Source: Gammaproteobacteria bacterium
GTDB taxonomy: Bacteria > Pseudomonadota > Gammaproteobacteria > Burkholderiales > Thiobacillaceae
DNA length: 64,000 nucleotides
NCBI GenBank assembly: GCA_018820765.1
Contig: JAHJNN010000003.1
Location: 1 to 64,000, forward strand
Direction: 5' to 3'
Shown here: positions 27,647 to 36,185 of the stretch, piece by piece
Layout: the number at the start of each line of letters is the position of its first letter
Position numbering within the stretch: the stretch's first letter is position 1
Position numbers and translations under genes: made by a program
The notes under the pieces: model-generated
What the model saw: the letters and a program-made list of their open reading frames with translations, nothing else
Told to the model about the DNA's origin: nothing
The model's database searches: none

Positions 27647-28895
27647 GTGCCACCGCGCTTTCACGCTGAATGGCTTGGATGCCGGAGAGGGCGAACGCCA
27701 GCTCGCTGTCGTCCAGCTGCCAGGGCGAGGCCTGGATGCGGGTCTTGAAGGCACGGTGAATGAGGTACTGGCGATTGGCCAGGTGCAGGTCTTCGGGCAC
27801 GCGCTGGCCGGTGGCCAGGTAATGCACGTTCAGCTGGTGGCGGATCGCGCAGTCGAGCGCCGGGCCAAGGCTGGCGGCCTCGTCGATCTTCGTCAGGATA
27901 CAGCCGTCGAGGCCGCGCGTGCGATACGCCTGCACCACTTCGTCCAGGGTGTCGCCGTGGCTGGTGGCGTTCAGCATCAGCAGGCGCTTGATCGGCTTGC
28001 CGGCCTGGCACAGCATTTCGACCTGCTCGGCCACCGCGCGATCGCGCTGGCTCATGCCCACGGTGTCGATCAGCACGGTGTGCTTGTTGCGCAGTTCGGA
28101 CAGCGCCAGCCGCAGGTCGGCGGCGTCGCGCACGGCGTGCACCGTGACGCCCAGGATCTTGCCGTAGATGCGCAGCTGCTCGTGGCCGCCGATGCGGTAG
28201 CTGTCGGTGGTCAAGAGCGCCAGTTTGTCGGCGCCGTGGCGCACCACGAAGCGTGCGGCCAACTTGGCAGTGGTGGTGGTCTTGCCGGCGCCGGTCGGTC
28301 CCATCAGGGCGAACACGCCGCCGGATTCGAGCAACTCGTTTTCGCTCTGGATCACCTGCAGCCGCTTCATCAGCGTGTTGCGCATCCAGGCCCGTGCCTG
28401 CTCCTCTCCACCCTTCGGCTGGTTTTCCAGCAACTCGCGCGCCAGCGTGGCGGAAAAGCCTGCGGCCAGCATGTCGCGCATCACGGTGGCGCCCGCCGGG
28501 TCGCGTCCCGGCAGGTCGCGCCAGGTCAGGTCGGCCAGCTGGCTTTCCAGCCGCATGTGCAGGGTCTTGATTTCGCTGATCACGCTTTGCGCAAGCTGGC
28601 TGCCGTCCTCGCTCGGCACGGCAACGCGCTCGATCAGACGCCGCTTGAAGGTGACGGCAGGTTCGGGCTCAACCCAGGGCGCCCGGGGTTCCTCCGCCCG
28701 GGGCGGCGGCGCCGTCCGGGGCGCTTCCACCACCGGCGGCGTCATCGCCGCGATGTCCTCGGCCGGCAAGGCCAGCACCTCGACCCCGCCCTCCACGGCG
28801 CGGTTGGAGAGAATGACCGCATCGGGTCCAAGAAGGTCACGCAGCTGACGCATGGCCTCCCGGGATGTTTTGGCGACGATTCGTTTCACGTTCAT
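27639..28895 (-). CDS. flhF: Flagellar biosynthesis GTPase FlhF
   Basis: A 418-residue SRP-type GTPase that sets the pole or site of flagellar assembly. The N-terminal basic segment MNVKRIVAKTSREAMRQLRDLLG is family-typical, a proline-rich linker follows, and the NG domain has GPTGAGKTTTTAKLA (Lys near 205), DTVGMSQRD and TKIDEAASLG. The ATG overlaps the flhA stop (ATGA). Confidence 0.94.
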   Translation of the reverse strand: MNVKRIVAKTSREAMRQLRDLLGPDAVILSNRAVEGGVEVLALPAEDIAAMTPPVVEAPRTAPPPRAEEPRAPWVEPEPAVTFKRRLIERVAVPSEDGSQLAQSVISEIKTLHMRLESQLADLTWRDLPGRDPAGATVMRDMLAAGFSATLARELLENQPKGGEEQARAWMRNTLMKRLQVIQSENELLESGGVFALMGPTGAGKTTTTAKLAARFVVRHGADKLALLTTDSYRIGGHEQLRIYGKILGVTVHAVRDAADLRLALSELRNKHTVLIDTVGMSQRDRAVAEQVEMLCQAGKPIKRLLMLNATSHGDTLDEVVQAYRTRGLDGCILTKIDEAASLGPALDCAIRHQLNVHYLATGQRVPEDLHLANRQYLIHRAFKTRIQASPWQLDDSELAFALSGIQAIQRESAVAHG

Positions 28896-30970
28896 GCTGC
28901 TCCTCCTACCAGGGACGTCACTTTGATCTGTTTGCCTTCGGGCACTTCAGCGTGCGAAAGCACCTTGAGTTGCGGCACCGTGCGCCGCAGGAAACGTGCA
29001 AGCAGCGGACGCAGCACGGCCGGCGTCAGCAATACGGGGGGATGGCCCAGCGCTTCCTGGCGCTGCGTTGAGGCCTGGGTCCGTTCCAGCAGGGTATCGG
29101 CCAGCCCCGGCTCCAGGCCGACGGCATCCTGGCCCGCCTGCAGGGTCTGCATCAGCAGGCGTTCCAGCCCTTGATCCAGCGCGATCACCGGCAGTTCGCC
29201 GGCCGATCCATAAATCTGCTGCACGATCGAGCGCCCCAGGGCAACCCGTACCAGCGCGGTCAGCTCGTGCGGGTCCTGAACGTGCGCGGCATTGTCCAGC
29301 AGGGAGTCGATGATGGTCCGCATGTCGCGGATCGCCACGCCTTCGATCAAGAGGTTCTGCAGCACCTTCTGCACGGCGGAAAGCGGCAGCATCTTCGGCA
29401 CCAGGTCCTCCACCAGCTTGGGCGCGCTCTTGCCGAGATGGTCGAGCAGCGCCTGCGCTTCCTGGCGGCCCAGCAGTTCGGCGGCATGCAGCGTGACCAG
29501 ATGGTTCAGGTGGGTAGCGACCACGGTGCCGGGATCGACCACGGTGTAGCCCATGGCCTGCGCCTGCTCGCGCATGGCGGACTCGACCCATACCGCCGGC
29601 AGGCCGAACGCGGGGTCGCGCGTGGCCACGCCGGGCAGGCTGGCGGTGATGTTGCCCGGATCGATGGCGAGGAACAGGCCGGTGCGCACTTCGCCGCTGC
29701 CGATTTCGACGCCTTTGAGCGTGATGCGGTAGCTATTCGGGTTGATCTCGAGATTGTCGCGAATGTGCACGGCGGGCGGCAGGAAGCCGATCTCTCGCGC
29801 AAACTTCTTGCGGATGCCCTTGATGCGGCGCACCAGCTCGCCGTCGGCGGCGGCATCCACCAACGGGATCAGGCGATAGCCGACTTCCAGTCCCAGGGTG
29901 TCGATGGGCGCGACGTCTTCCCAGCTGGCTTCCTGGGATTCGACCGGCGCGACGGGTGCGGACGCCGCTTCGGGCGGCGCCTCCGGCGGCTTCCGGCTGC
30001 CCTTCCGGGCCAGCCACACCATGCCGCCCGCCAGCAGCAGGAAGGCAAAGTTCGGCATGCCCGGAATCATGCCCATCAAACCGAGGATCGCAGCCGTGAT
30101 GTAGAGCGCCTGCGTCTTGCTGAAGACGTTGGACATCATCTGGCCGGCGATGTCCTCCTCGGTGCTGACGCGGCTGACGATGATGCCGGCGGCGATCGAG
30201 ATGACCAGCGCCGGAATCTGCGCCACCAGGCCATCGCCGATCGCCAGCAGGGTGTAGTTGCGGGCGGCATCGGCCAGCGTCAAATCGTGCTGCATCAGGC
30301 CGACCAGCAGGCCGCCGACGATGTTGATCAGCAGAATCAGGATGCCGGCGATGGCGTCGCCGCGAACGAATTTCGAGGCACCGTCCATCGAGCCGTAAAA
30401 GTCGGCTTCCTGGGAGATTTCGGCGCGGCGGCGGCGTGCCTCGTTCTCGTCGATGAGGCCGGCGTTGAGGTCGGCGTCGATCGCCATCTGCTTGCCCGGC
30501 ATCGCATCGAGGGTGAAGCGCGCGCTGACCTCGGCGATGCGGCCGGCGCCCTTGGTGATGACGATGAAGTTGATCACCACCAGGATGACGAACACGATGA
30601 TGCCGACCGTGTAGTCGCCGCCGACCAGGAAATGGCCGAAGGCCTCGATCACCTTGCCGGCGGCGTCCGGGCCGGTATGGCCTTCCAGCAGCACCACCCG
30701 GGTCGACGCCACATTGAGCGACAGGCGCAGCAGGGTGGAAAGCAGCAGCACCGTGGGGAAGGCCGCGAATTCGAGCGCCTTCTTGGTCGACAGGCTGACC
30801 AGCAGGACCATGATCGAGAGCGCGATGTTGAAGGTGAACAGCATGTCCAACGCAAACGGCGGCAGCGGCAGCACCAGCATCGCCAGCACCAGCACGATGA
30901 AAATCGGCGCGGCCATTGAACGGGCGTTGGCGCCGCTGAACAGGCTGGAAAGGCTCAGGGTGCCGTTCAT
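28892..30970 (-). CDS. flhA: Flagellar export gate protein FlhA
   Basis: A 692-residue membrane component of the flagellar type III export gate. Eight N-terminal membrane helices (residues about 15-310) contain the FHIPEP-like conserved region between helices 4 and 5 (ARFTLDAMPGKQMAIDADLNAG), followed by the large cytoplasmic domain that docks export chaperones. Overlaps flhB upstream and flhF downstream by 4 bp each. Confidence 0.95.
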   Translation of the reverse strand: MNGTLSLSSLFSGANARSMAAPIFIVLVLAMLVLPLPPFALDMLFTFNIALSIMVLLVSLSTKKALEFAAFPTVLLLSTLLRLSLNVASTRVVLLEGHTGPDAAGKVIEAFGHFLVGGDYTVGIIVFVILVVINFIVITKGAGRIAEVSARFTLDAMPGKQMAIDADLNAGLIDENEARRRRAEISQEADFYGSMDGASKFVRGDAIAGILILLINIVGGLLVGLMQHDLTLADAARNYTLLAIGDGLVAQIPALVISIAAGIIVSRVSTEEDIAGQMMSNVFSKTQALYITAAILGLMGMIPGMPNFAFLLLAGGMVWLARKGSRKPPEAPPEAASAPVAPVESQEASWEDVAPIDTLGLEVGYRLIPLVDAAADGELVRRIKGIRKKFAREIGFLPPAVHIRDNLEINPNSYRITLKGVEIGSGEVRTGLFLAIDPGNITASLPGVATRDPAFGLPAVWVESAMREQAQAMGYTVVDPGTVVATHLNHLVTLHAAELLGRQEAQALLDHLGKSAPKLVEDLVPKMLPLSAVQKVLQNLLIEGVAIRDMRTIIDSLLDNAAHVQDPHELTALVRVALGRSIVQQIYGSAGELPVIALDQGLERLLMQTLQAGQDAVGLEPGLADTLLERTQASTQRQEALGHPPVLLTPAVLRPLLARFLRRTVPQLKVLSHAEVPEGKQIKVTSLVGGAA

Positions 30971-32109
30971 GCGGTGGCCTGCAACGGATCAAGTTCGGGC
31001 GGGACCGGCAAGGCGGTGGGCGCGTCGGGATACACGCCGCCGACTTCCTTGTAGTGACGCAGCTGGAACACGTAGGCCAGCACTTCGGCCACCGCTGCGT
31101 AGAGGGTGGCCGGGATTTCGTCGCCGAGTTCGGTATGGCGGAACAGCGCGCGCGCCAGCGGCGGCGCTTCCAGCAGCGGCACCTTGTGCTCGGCGGCCAG
31201 TTCGCGGATCTTCGCGGCGACGGCGTCGGCCCCCTTGGCCACCACGCGCGGGGCGCGCATCTTGCCTTCGCTGTATTTGAGCGCGACGGCGTAATGGGTC
31301 GGGTTGGTCACCACCACGTCGGCGGTGGGGATCTCGGACATCATGCGGCGGCGCGCCATTTCGCGCTGCTGGGCGCGGATGTGCGCCTTCAGGTGCGGGT
31401 CGCCTTCCGATTCCTTGGCTTCCCGGCGCAGCTCTTCCTTGCTCATCCTGAGCTTCTTGTAGTGACTCCAGAGCTGGTAAGGCAGATCGATCGCGACGAC
31501 GAAAATCATGGCACCCGACACCAGCAGGAACATCCTGCCGATGAGGTCGCCCATGTGCTGGATGGCGTTGGTCGGCGTTTCGAGGCTGAGCGCGAAAATC
31601 GCGCCGACGTTGGACCAGATCAGCCAGGTTGCGACTCCGCCGAGCAGGCCGACCTTGGCCAGCGACTTCACCAGCTCGATCAGCCCCTGGCTGGAGAACA
31701 TGCGCTTGATGCCGGAGAACGGGTTCAGGCGGGCGAATTTGGGGGCCAGCGCCTTGGTGCTGAACAGCCAGCCGCGCAACAGCAGCGGGGACGACAGGGC
31801 GGCGATCACCACCAGCAGGAAAAAGGGCGCCAATGCCAGCGCCGCCTCGAAAAACTGGTTCGACAGCTGCGCCATCACGTGCGAGCTGTCGCGTGCGATG
31901 CCCGGCTCGAATTGCAGCCCCCCGCGCACGATGTTGGACATGGCCTGGCCCAGGTTGCCAGCCATCATCCACAGGGTGGCGCCGCTGGCCATCAGCACGA
32001 CAAAGGTGGCCAGCTCGCGCGACTGCACGACCTGGCCTTCTTCACGTGCCTTCTCCAGCCGTTGTGGCGAAGCTGGTTCTGTCTTTTCCTGATCGCTTTC
32101 TTCAGCCAT
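30967..32109 (-). CDS. flhB: Flagellar export specificity-switch protein FlhB
   Basis: A 380-residue membrane protein of the export gate. It starts with the usual charged MAEESDQEKTEPASPQRLEKAREEGQV, has four membrane helices, and contains the self-cleaving NPTH motif (VVTNPTHYAVALKY) in the cytoplasmic domain that switches export from hook to filament substrates. First gene of the flhB-flhA-flhF-flhG-fliA-motC-motD series; 143 bp without a gene separate it from motB. Confidence 0.95.
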   Translation of the reverse strand: MAEESDQEKTEPASPQRLEKAREEGQVVQSRELATFVVLMASGATLWMMAGNLGQAMSNIVRGGLQFEPGIARDSSHVMAQLSNQFFEAALALAPFFLLVVIAALSSPLLLRGWLFSTKALAPKFARLNPFSGIKRMFSSQGLIELVKSLAKVGLLGGVATWLIWSNVGAIFALSLETPTNAIQHMGDLIGRMFLLVSGAMIFVVAIDLPYQLWSHYKKLRMSKEELRREAKESEGDPHLKAHIRAQQREMARRRMMSEIPTADVVVTNPTHYAVALKYSEGKMRAPRVVAKGADAVAAKIRELAAEHKVPLLEAPPLARALFRHTELGDEIPATLYAAVAEVLAYVFQLRHYKEVGGVYPDAPTALPVPPELDPLQATA

Positions 32110-32252
32110 CCCTGCTCACCTGTTGGGGGACCCGGCTCGCACATCGTCGAGACGGGCTTTCTTCAGGCTGGATTATTGGCCATGCCCGGCGCGGGCAATC
32201 AGGGGAATAAGGGTGGATTTGGCCTGCTATTTCGCGCCATGCGGCGCGGAGG

Positions 32253-33179
32253 TCAAGGCGCGCCGGCCGCGACCGTTTCGCCGGGCGCCGGATCCTCGGC
32301 GGCAACATTGGCGCCGGCGGCTTCCTTGGTGATGGCCTCCTCGGTGCGCTTGTTCATGACGATGATGCTGATGCGGCGGTTGACCGGGTCATGCGGGCCG
32401 GCGTTGTTGAACGGCACCGAGGACCCCAGGCCGACCACCCGCAGCATTCTCGAATCGTCCATGCCGCCGGCGATCAGTTCGCGCCGCGAAGCGTTGGCGC
32501 GGTCGGCCGACAGTTCCCAGTTGCTGTAGCCGCGGCCGGAATTGGCGTACTGAATGGCGTCGGTATGCCCCGACAGGCTGATGCGGTTGTTGACGTCGTT
32601 CAGCATCAGACCGATCTCCTGCAGGATGATCTTGGTATAGGGCTGCAGTTCGGCGCTGGCCAAGTTGAACATGGGCCGGTTCTGCTCGTCGACGATCTGG
32701 ATGCGCAGGCCTTCGCTGGTGATGTCGATCAGCAACTGGCGCTTGAACTGCCGCAGCGTGGGATTGACGTCGATCGCCTGTTCCAGTCGGCCTTTCAGCT
32801 GCTTGAGATTGGCCGCCTCGATGCGTTCGAGTTCGGCCCGGGCGGCCTTCAGGTTGTAGGATTTCTTTTCGGCTTCGGTCTCGCCTTTTTTGACCTGTCC
32901 GGTCTTGCGCGTGAGGTCGGTCCCGCCGCCCTTGATCACGCTGGAACTGTCGCCACTGCCGGAGCCGCCCTGCATGGCCACTTTGAGGGGGGTCTTGAAA
33001 TAGTCCGCGATCCCTTCCAGATCGCCTTTGGTGGTCGACCCCATCAGCCACATCAGCAGGAAGAAAGCCATCATCGCCGTCACGAAGTCGGCATAGGCGA
33101 TCTTCCAGGCGCCGCCGTGATGGCCGCCTGCCACCTTCTTGATGCGCTTGACGATGACGGGCGGTTTCTGTTCGCTCAT
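32253..33179 (-). CDS. motB: Flagellar stator protein MotB
   Basis: A 308-residue stator subunit. The basic N-terminus and GAWKIAYADFVTAMMAFFLLMW helix carry the proton-binding Asp, a Lys/Glu-rich plug and linker follow (about 80-150), then the OmpA-like peptidoglycan-binding domain (LSGHTDAIQY, NWELSADRAN, NRRISIIV). The extended, charged linker and length fit the MotB of gamma/betaproteobacteria rather than MotD. Pairs with motA 50 bp upstream. Confidence 0.94.
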   Translation of the reverse strand: MSEQKPPVIVKRIKKVAGGHHGGAWKIAYADFVTAMMAFFLLMWLMGSTTKGDLEGIADYFKTPLKVAMQGGSGSGDSSSVIKGGGTDLTRKTGQVKKGETEAEKKSYNLKAARAELERIEAANLKQLKGRLEQAIDVNPTLRQFKRQLLIDITSEGLRIQIVDEQNRPMFNLASAELQPYTKIILQEIGLMLNDVNNRISLSGHTDAIQYANSGRGYSNWELSADRANASRRELIAGGMDDSRMLRVVGLGSSVPFNNAGPHDPVNRRISIIVMNKRTEEAITKEAAGANVAAEDPAPGETVAAGAP

Positions 33180-33229
33180 GGAGGCTTATCGGGGTGCCGT
33201 GGGAATGTCCGGGCTGCGCAACACCGCGA

Positions 33230-34090
33230 TCAGCGCGACTTCGCGCCCTTGACGTGCTCTTCCAGTTCGCTGAAGGACGGACGTTCGGTCGAGTACAGCA
33301 CCTTGCGCCCGAACTCGACCGCAATCGCCGGCGCGTAACCGTTGATGCTGGCCAGCAGGGTGACTTTGATGCACTGGAACATCTTGGTCGACTCGTTCAG
33401 TTTCTGTTCCAGGAGACTGGAAAGCGGGCCGACAAAGCCGTAAGCCAGCAGAATTCCAAGGAAGGTGCCGACCAGCGCATGCGCAATCAGAATCCCCAAC
33501 TCGGCAGGAGGCAGACCGACCGATTCCATGGTGTGCACCACGCCCATCACCGCCGCCACAATACCGAAGGCTGGCATCCCGTCGCCCAATTTGGCAACGA
33601 CGTGCACGGGCACCTCGCCTTCGTGATGGTGGGTTTCGATTTCGTTGTCCATCAGGTTTTCGATTTCAAACGCATTCATGCTGCCGCTTACCATCAGGCG
33701 CAGATAGTCGGTAAGGAATTCGACGACGTGATGGTCGGCCATGATGGTCGGGTACTTGGAGAACAACGGACTGCTCTCGGGCGAGTCGACATCGGATTCC
33801 ACCGACATCAGGCCTTCCTTGCGTATCTTCGTCAACAGCTCGTACAGCAGCGCCATCATGTCCATGTAGAGCGCACGGCTGTATTTCGATCCCTTGAACA
33901 CGGTAGGAAGCGCGCCCAGGGTCGCCTTGATGGCCTTGCCGTTGTTGCCGACCAGGAATGCGCCCGCCGCCCCGCCACCGATCATCAGCAGTTCCAGCGG
34001 CTGGAACAGGGCGGGCAGGTGGCCGCCCGCCAGAGCAAAACCGCCGAAAACGGACAACACCACGACAAGATATCCACCGATGACTAGCAC
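33230..34090 (-). CDS. motA: Flagellar stator protein MotA
   Basis: A 286-residue proton-channel subunit with four membrane helices (VIGGYLVVVLSVFGGFALAGG at the N-terminus; FGIVAAVMGVVHTM and VGTFLGILLAYGFVGPLSSLL later) and the charged cytoplasmic loop that contacts FliG. The start is a GTG at 34090, with AAGGA ten bases upstream; an out-of-frame ATG at 34098 opens a four-codon frame whose TAG overlaps this start region, which could couple or dampen translation. Confidence 0.93.
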   Translation of the reverse strand: MLVIGGYLVVVLSVFGGFALAGGHLPALFQPLELLMIGGGAAGAFLVGNNGKAIKATLGALPTVFKGSKYSRALYMDMMALLYELLTKIRKEGLMSVESDVDSPESSPLFSKYPTIMADHHVVEFLTDYLRLMVSGSMNAFEIENLMDNEIETHHHEGEVPVHVVAKLGDGMPAFGIVAAVMGVVHTMESVGLPPAELGILIAHALVGTFLGILLAYGFVGPLSSLLEQKLNESTKMFQCIKVTLLASINGYAPAIAVEFGRKVLYSTERPSFSELEEHVKGAKSR

Positions 34091-34242
34091 GACCGCATAT
34101 TCCTTTTGAATGATTCACCGGCGGGAACGGCCCCTGCCTTGCCCGGTTTTTTGTACTCGAAGCCCGGCTCGCTCACTTTAGGATTCGACCAAACCGGAAG
34201 AAACTTGATGGCACGGTTTAAGTATTTCCGCCGGGTGGAACC

Positions 34243-35004
34243 TTACTCCATGCGCCACACGTACAGCGTGTGGCGCGCGCCTTCGGCCAGCGTCACCACC
34301 TGGTCCGGCTGGCGCGCGTCCACCGTAAACGAAAGACTGATGAACAGGCTGCCGCTGCGCATCTGGGCCTCGGCCTGCTGCCACAGGCCGGGCATGGCCG
34401 CGGGCGACAGAAAGGCAAACACGACGTCGAAATCGCCCAGGTCGAGGGATGCATAATCGCGCCGCAGAAAAACCACCCGGCTGCGCTTGAGCCAGGCGCG
34501 CACCCGGCTGATCAGCCAGGGCGCCGGTGCGATTTCGGTGCCGTAAAAGCGGCCGAGCGGAAAACGGGATTCCAGATGGAAGGGCACGCCCCCCAGGCCG
34601 CTGCCAAGGTCGATGAAACCGAACGGCTGCGCCCCGGGCAGTATGTCCGCCACGGCCCGCCAGGCCTTGCGGTCGGACAGGTACAGGGGAACCCGGGTGC
34701 GGAAGCTGCTCCAGTAAAACAGCAGCAGCAGCAGGAATGCGGCCAGGTAGACCGCGGCGGGCAGTTCAAGCTGCCGCGCCAGCAGGATGGCGGGCAGAAA
34801 CCCGACATGCAGGGGCGGCCACCAGGCGGGCTGCCGCCAGGCAAGGCTAAGCCCGGCTGCGAGACCCCCCTGGACGAAAACGAGTTGCCACAGGCTGGGC
34901 TGAAACGAAAAAGGGATTTGCAGCAGGCGGTACAGCAGAAGCGCCAGCAACAGGGCGGCGCACTGGATGACGAGCGACTGAAGGCCAACCGGCAGACGCG
35001 CCAT
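34243..35004 (-). CDS. Membrane-anchored class I methyltransferase of unknown target
   Basis: A 253-residue protein. About four hydrophobic helices occupy residues 8-105, followed by a SAM-binding Rossmann domain with motif I in FIDLGSGLGGVPFHL and an acidic end of strand 2 (GTEIAPAP). It lies between flhC (22 bp upstream) and motA, in a run of otherwise purely flagellar genes. Class I enzymes fused to this many membrane helices are uncommon. A role in motility, for example modifying a flagellar or envelope component, is only a guess from position. Confidence 0.75.
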   Translation of the reverse strand: MARLPVGLQSLVIQCAALLLALLLYRLLQIPFSFQPSLWQLVFVQGGLAAGLSLAWRQPAWWPPLHVGFLPAILLARQLELPAAVYLAAFLLLLLFYWSSFRTRVPLYLSDRKAWRAVADILPGAQPFGFIDLGSGLGGVPFHLESRFPLGRFYGTEIAPAPWLISRVRAWLKRSRVVFLRRDYASLDLGDFDVVFAFLSPAAMPGLWQQAEAQMRSGSLFISLSFTVDARQPDQVVTLAEGARHTLYVWRME

Positions 35005-35026
35005 CGCCGCTCAACCGGGCGGTCTG

Positions 35027-35638
35027 TCAGGCAGCGACCGTCAGTTCGGCTTGGGCGTCCGCACCCGCAAGGGGTACGCCGGTGGGTACCCCGCTGCTGC
35101 GCAGCGACCCTTCCGCAGCCTTGGCCTTGCGGGTTTTGCCGGCACGCGCCGGCATGTTGCACAGGCCGCAGACATACTTGTCGTGCAGATCGTCCGGATG
35201 CACCACGAAATGGCCGCCGCATTCGCTGCAGACGGCGGTATCGAGCATGCGGCTTTCGAAGAAACGGTTCAGGGTCCAGGCACGGGTGAAGCTCAGCACG
35301 GCCTCGATCTGGTTGGTGTGCAGGTATTCCTGATACAGGCGATAGCTCTTGAGCACGGCTTCGATGCCGCTGCAGTCGCTGTTCTTCGTGATGTAGCGAT
35401 GGATGTTGACGAACAGCGAGGAGTGGACGTTGGGCAGCCAGGTCAGGAACCAGTCGGTCGAAAACGGCAGCATGCCCTTGGGCGGCGAGACGCCTTTGAC
35501 TTCCTTGTACAGTTTGAGCAGGCGTTCGCGCGACAGCGTCGTTTCGGACTCCAGCACCTGCGGGCGGGCACCGAGTTCGATCAGTTCGATCGCCAGTTGG
35601 GTGTCGCGCATTTCGGTCAGCAGACTTTTCTTGCTCAT
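35027..35638 (-). CDS. flhC: Flagellar master regulator subunit FlhC
   Basis: A 203-residue subunit of the FlhD4C2 activator of early flagellar operons. The zinc site has four cysteines in CSEC and CGLC spaced by about 16 residues, as in FlhC of E. coli. The Lys/Ala-rich tail after about residue 175 is variable. It follows flhD by 67 bp. FlhDC as master regulator is typical of beta- and enteric gammaproteobacteria and contrasts with FleQ-type systems that otherwise share this motCD/flhFG layout. Confidence 0.95.
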   Translation of the reverse strand: MSKKSLLTEMRDTQLAIELIELGARPQVLESETTLSRERLLKLYKEVKGVSPPKGMLPFSTDWFLTWLPNVHSSLFVNIHRYITKNSDCSGIEAVLKSYRLYQEYLHTNQIEAVLSFTRAWTLNRFFESRMLDTAVCSECGGHFVVHPDDLHDKYVCGLCNMPARAGKTRKAKAAEGSLRSSGVPTGVPLAGADAQAELTVAA

Positions 35639-35705
35639 TTCGCCATCCCTAGTTTCGTCTTGCTTTTATTACGCGTCGTCTATGACGCGGCGCCGTACGG
35701 CAGGA

Positions 35706-36023
35706 TCAGGCAAAGGCTTCCACTGCCTGGCCTGCCATCAGGATGGCGGCGTGGGACTGCGCCAGGGCGCGATCCTTGGTGTAGCTGGTCAGCATGTTGA
35801 GCACCAGGCCGTCGTCGAAACGGAAACGCGACACCAGCATGCCGGAACCGGCAAGCTTGAGAATCTGTGCGGGGGTCAGGGCCTCGATCAAGTCGGCCAC
35901 GTCCTGGCTGATGCCCAGTCGAAAGACGGCGGTGGGCTTGTCGTGCTGGATCATGCTTTGCGCCAGCATCAGGTAGTTCAGGTTGACGTCGCGCATTTCG
36001 TCCAGCATTTCGACCATGTTCAT
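35706..36023 (-). CDS. flhD: Flagellar master regulator subunit FlhD
   Basis: A 105-residue helical partner of FlhC. The N-terminus MNMVEMLDEMRDVNLNYL and the conserved core LAQSMIQHDK and FRLGI identify it. An AAGGAC ribosome site precedes the ATG. A perfect 9-bp inverted repeat 30-62 bp upstream is a likely control site for the whole flagellar cascade. Confidence 0.94.
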   Translation of the reverse strand: MNMVEMLDEMRDVNLNYLMLAQSMIQHDKPTAVFRLGISQDVADLIEALTPAQILKLAGSGMLVSRFRFDDGLVLNMLTSYTKDRALAQSHAAILMAGQAVEAFA

Positions 36024-36052
36024 TTGCCTGTCCTTCTTCGTTGAATTTTTTT

Positions 36053-36085
36053 CGAATTCACACTTAAGTCAGCGTGGTGAATTCG
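36053..36085 (-). promoter_or_regulatory. Inverted repeat upstream of flhD (possible operator)
   Basis: CGAATTCAC (36053-36061) and GTGAATTCG (36077-36085) are perfect inverted repeats separated by 15 bp, so their centres are about 24 bp apart. Position just upstream of flhD suggests binding of a dimeric regulator. The protein is unknown. Confidence 0.5.
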
Positions 36086-36185
36086 TTTTCGGACGGCACA
36101 GGGGAAAGTTAATGTGGAGTTGCGCTGTATTGAAAGACCGAAATAGACGACACCTTCATGTAGGGTTTTGTCCTACGCATCGATC

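Noticed and set aside
34091-34242. Sigma28 promoter for motA
   Set aside because: TAAAG-like sequences are present but no GCCGATAA-like box lies at the proper spacing.
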